Source: Mojavia pulchra JT2-VF2 (lineage in GTDB: Bacteria > Cyanobacteriota > Cyanobacteriia > Cyanobacteriales > Nostocaceae). Taken from it: a stretch of 64,000 nt of DNA. Under the pieces are notes generated by a model. The model was not told where the DNA came from, did no database searches, and was given only the letters and a program-made list of their open reading frames with translations. Positions 63,359 through 64,000 of the stretch are shown here, piece by piece. The DNA lies in contig JAHHHN010000001.1 in the NCBI GenBank assembly GCA_019359325.1, forward strand, positions 62,001 through 126,000, in the 5' to 3' direction. The position numbers and the translations under genes are program-made. Each line of letters opens with the position of its first letter. Within the stretch, counting starts at the first letter, position 1.

Positions 63359-63527
63359 AGTTTAAGAAAACTGAAAGCGACTTTTCGTGCTAAATCCTTA
63401 CGTAGCAAGCATTCCAGAAATAAGTTATTTTTGACGTATCTTACTTTGGGTATGAGGAGAAAAGCTCTAATAGCCACCTTAAGATATCAACATATCAAGG
63501 CGATTTTTATTAATTGCTTACTATAGT

Positions 63528-63995
63528 TTAGTCTGTAGTTTCATCCATAAAAGTGACTTGCTTCTTTTTTCTTCTATCTCGCCTTTGTCTTTTTCCGTCT
63601 TGAGAATCCTCATCTTCTTTTCTACCTTGCCTTTGTATTTTTCCTTGATTAAAAGCCCGGTATTTTTCACTCTTCATCAACGCCACAAAAGTCTCTCTAG
63701 CACGCACCACAGGCATATAAAATTTCTGTCTGAATTGATGATCGCGCTCTGCAAAGCTAATTGCTTGAGTTATAATTTCCCAGGTATAGGGGCTTTCCTC
63801 CCGATCAAAAGGATTTTCAGATCCCCGAAGTTTACGGTTTTGCTGTTGCAGACGAGCCAGGTAATTCTTTACTGGCACTTGACCACCAAGACAAGCAAAA
63901 TTTATAACCATAAGGTTCGTTTCTAGTATTAAGTCACGGAACATTAGTGCAGGATAAAGGGTCAAAGGTTTTAACGAGTGGATCTGTTCAAGCAT
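63528..63995 (-). CDS. Hypothetical island protein with a basic tail
   Basis: The 155-residue protein has a helical body (about 1-110) and a highly charged Arg/Lys/Gln-rich tail (about 115-150, KRQRRDRRKKKQ). The tail suggests nucleic-acid contact. I do not recognise it. It lies upstream of the HTH gene on the same strand and starts 5 bases from the window edge, so a longer N terminus cannot be ruled out. Confidence 0.6.
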   Translation of the reverse strand: MLEQIHSLKPLTLYPALMFRDLILETNLMVINFACLGGQVPVKNYLARLQQQNRKLRGSENPFDREESPYTWEIITQAISFAERDHQFRQKFYMPVVRARETFVALMKSEKYRAFNQGKIQRQGRKEDEDSQDGKRQRRDRRKKKQVTFMDETTD

Positions 63996-64000
63996 TGTAA

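Overview
The window looks like the chromosome of a filamentous, heterocyst-type cyanobacterium (Nostoc/Anabaena-like). The evidence is the many GCGATCGC (HIP1) octamers, the phycobilisome gene apcD, the cyanobacterial DUF3038/DUF4335 pair, short tandem heptamer repeats of the kind known from Nostoc, and large WD40/TPR/NB-ARC proteins. No species is claimed.

Positions 1-31.9 kb are ordinary core genome: a chemotaxis cluster (start of an MCP-like gene, cheR with TPRs, cheW), asnS, an RsbW-type ATPase, rlmD, apcD, a secreted CpeT-like protein, a Doc-type toxin-antitoxin pair, purL and purF, an oligopeptide-type permease, apt, DUF3038/DUF4335, an FHA-fused class A PBP, lspA-bioY, a complete pstS-pstC-pstA-pstB operon behind a clear triple Pho box, and a peptidase E-like gene.

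At 31,967-32,014 there is only the 3' half of a minus-strand tRNA-Gly(TCC). The core lies on its 3' side and accessory DNA on its 5' side. This is the scar expected at the distal end of an element integrated into a tRNA gene, so I read 32 kb to the right edge as a genomic island of at least 32 kb whose other end lies outside the window. It carries a trypsin/endonuclease-I fusion, a ribbon-helix-helix protein, phage-like small genes, an HNH nuclease, an IS5-type element and, at the right end, element maintenance genes (a Prim-Pol/DUF3987 primase, a small HTH protein, a terminase-small-subunit-like protein) with striking inverted repeats.

The main discovery candidate is 41.3-58.4 kb. Six open reading frames (NB-ARC-WD40, WD40 only, NB-ARC-TPR, two short stand-alone or truncated forms, and a NACHT protein) plus one decayed copy begin with the same roughly 70-residue module: a short helical part followed by a Gly/Asn-rich motif of the form GKYNVNIGQGQDIHIGD. 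A caspase-like protease at the left edge ends with almost the same motif (GKYNINIGQANGLRIGDG) as its last 18 residues. I infer an NLR-like sensor array that recruits a caspase, and perhaps a CHAT protease, through homotypic motif contact, similar to amyloid-type death signalling. The WD40 sensor has about 16 nearly identical 42-residue repeats whose differences concentrate at a few positions. Several members are broken (frameshifted TPR-CHAT, decayed modules, a tail-to-tail recombination), so the locus is turning over quickly.
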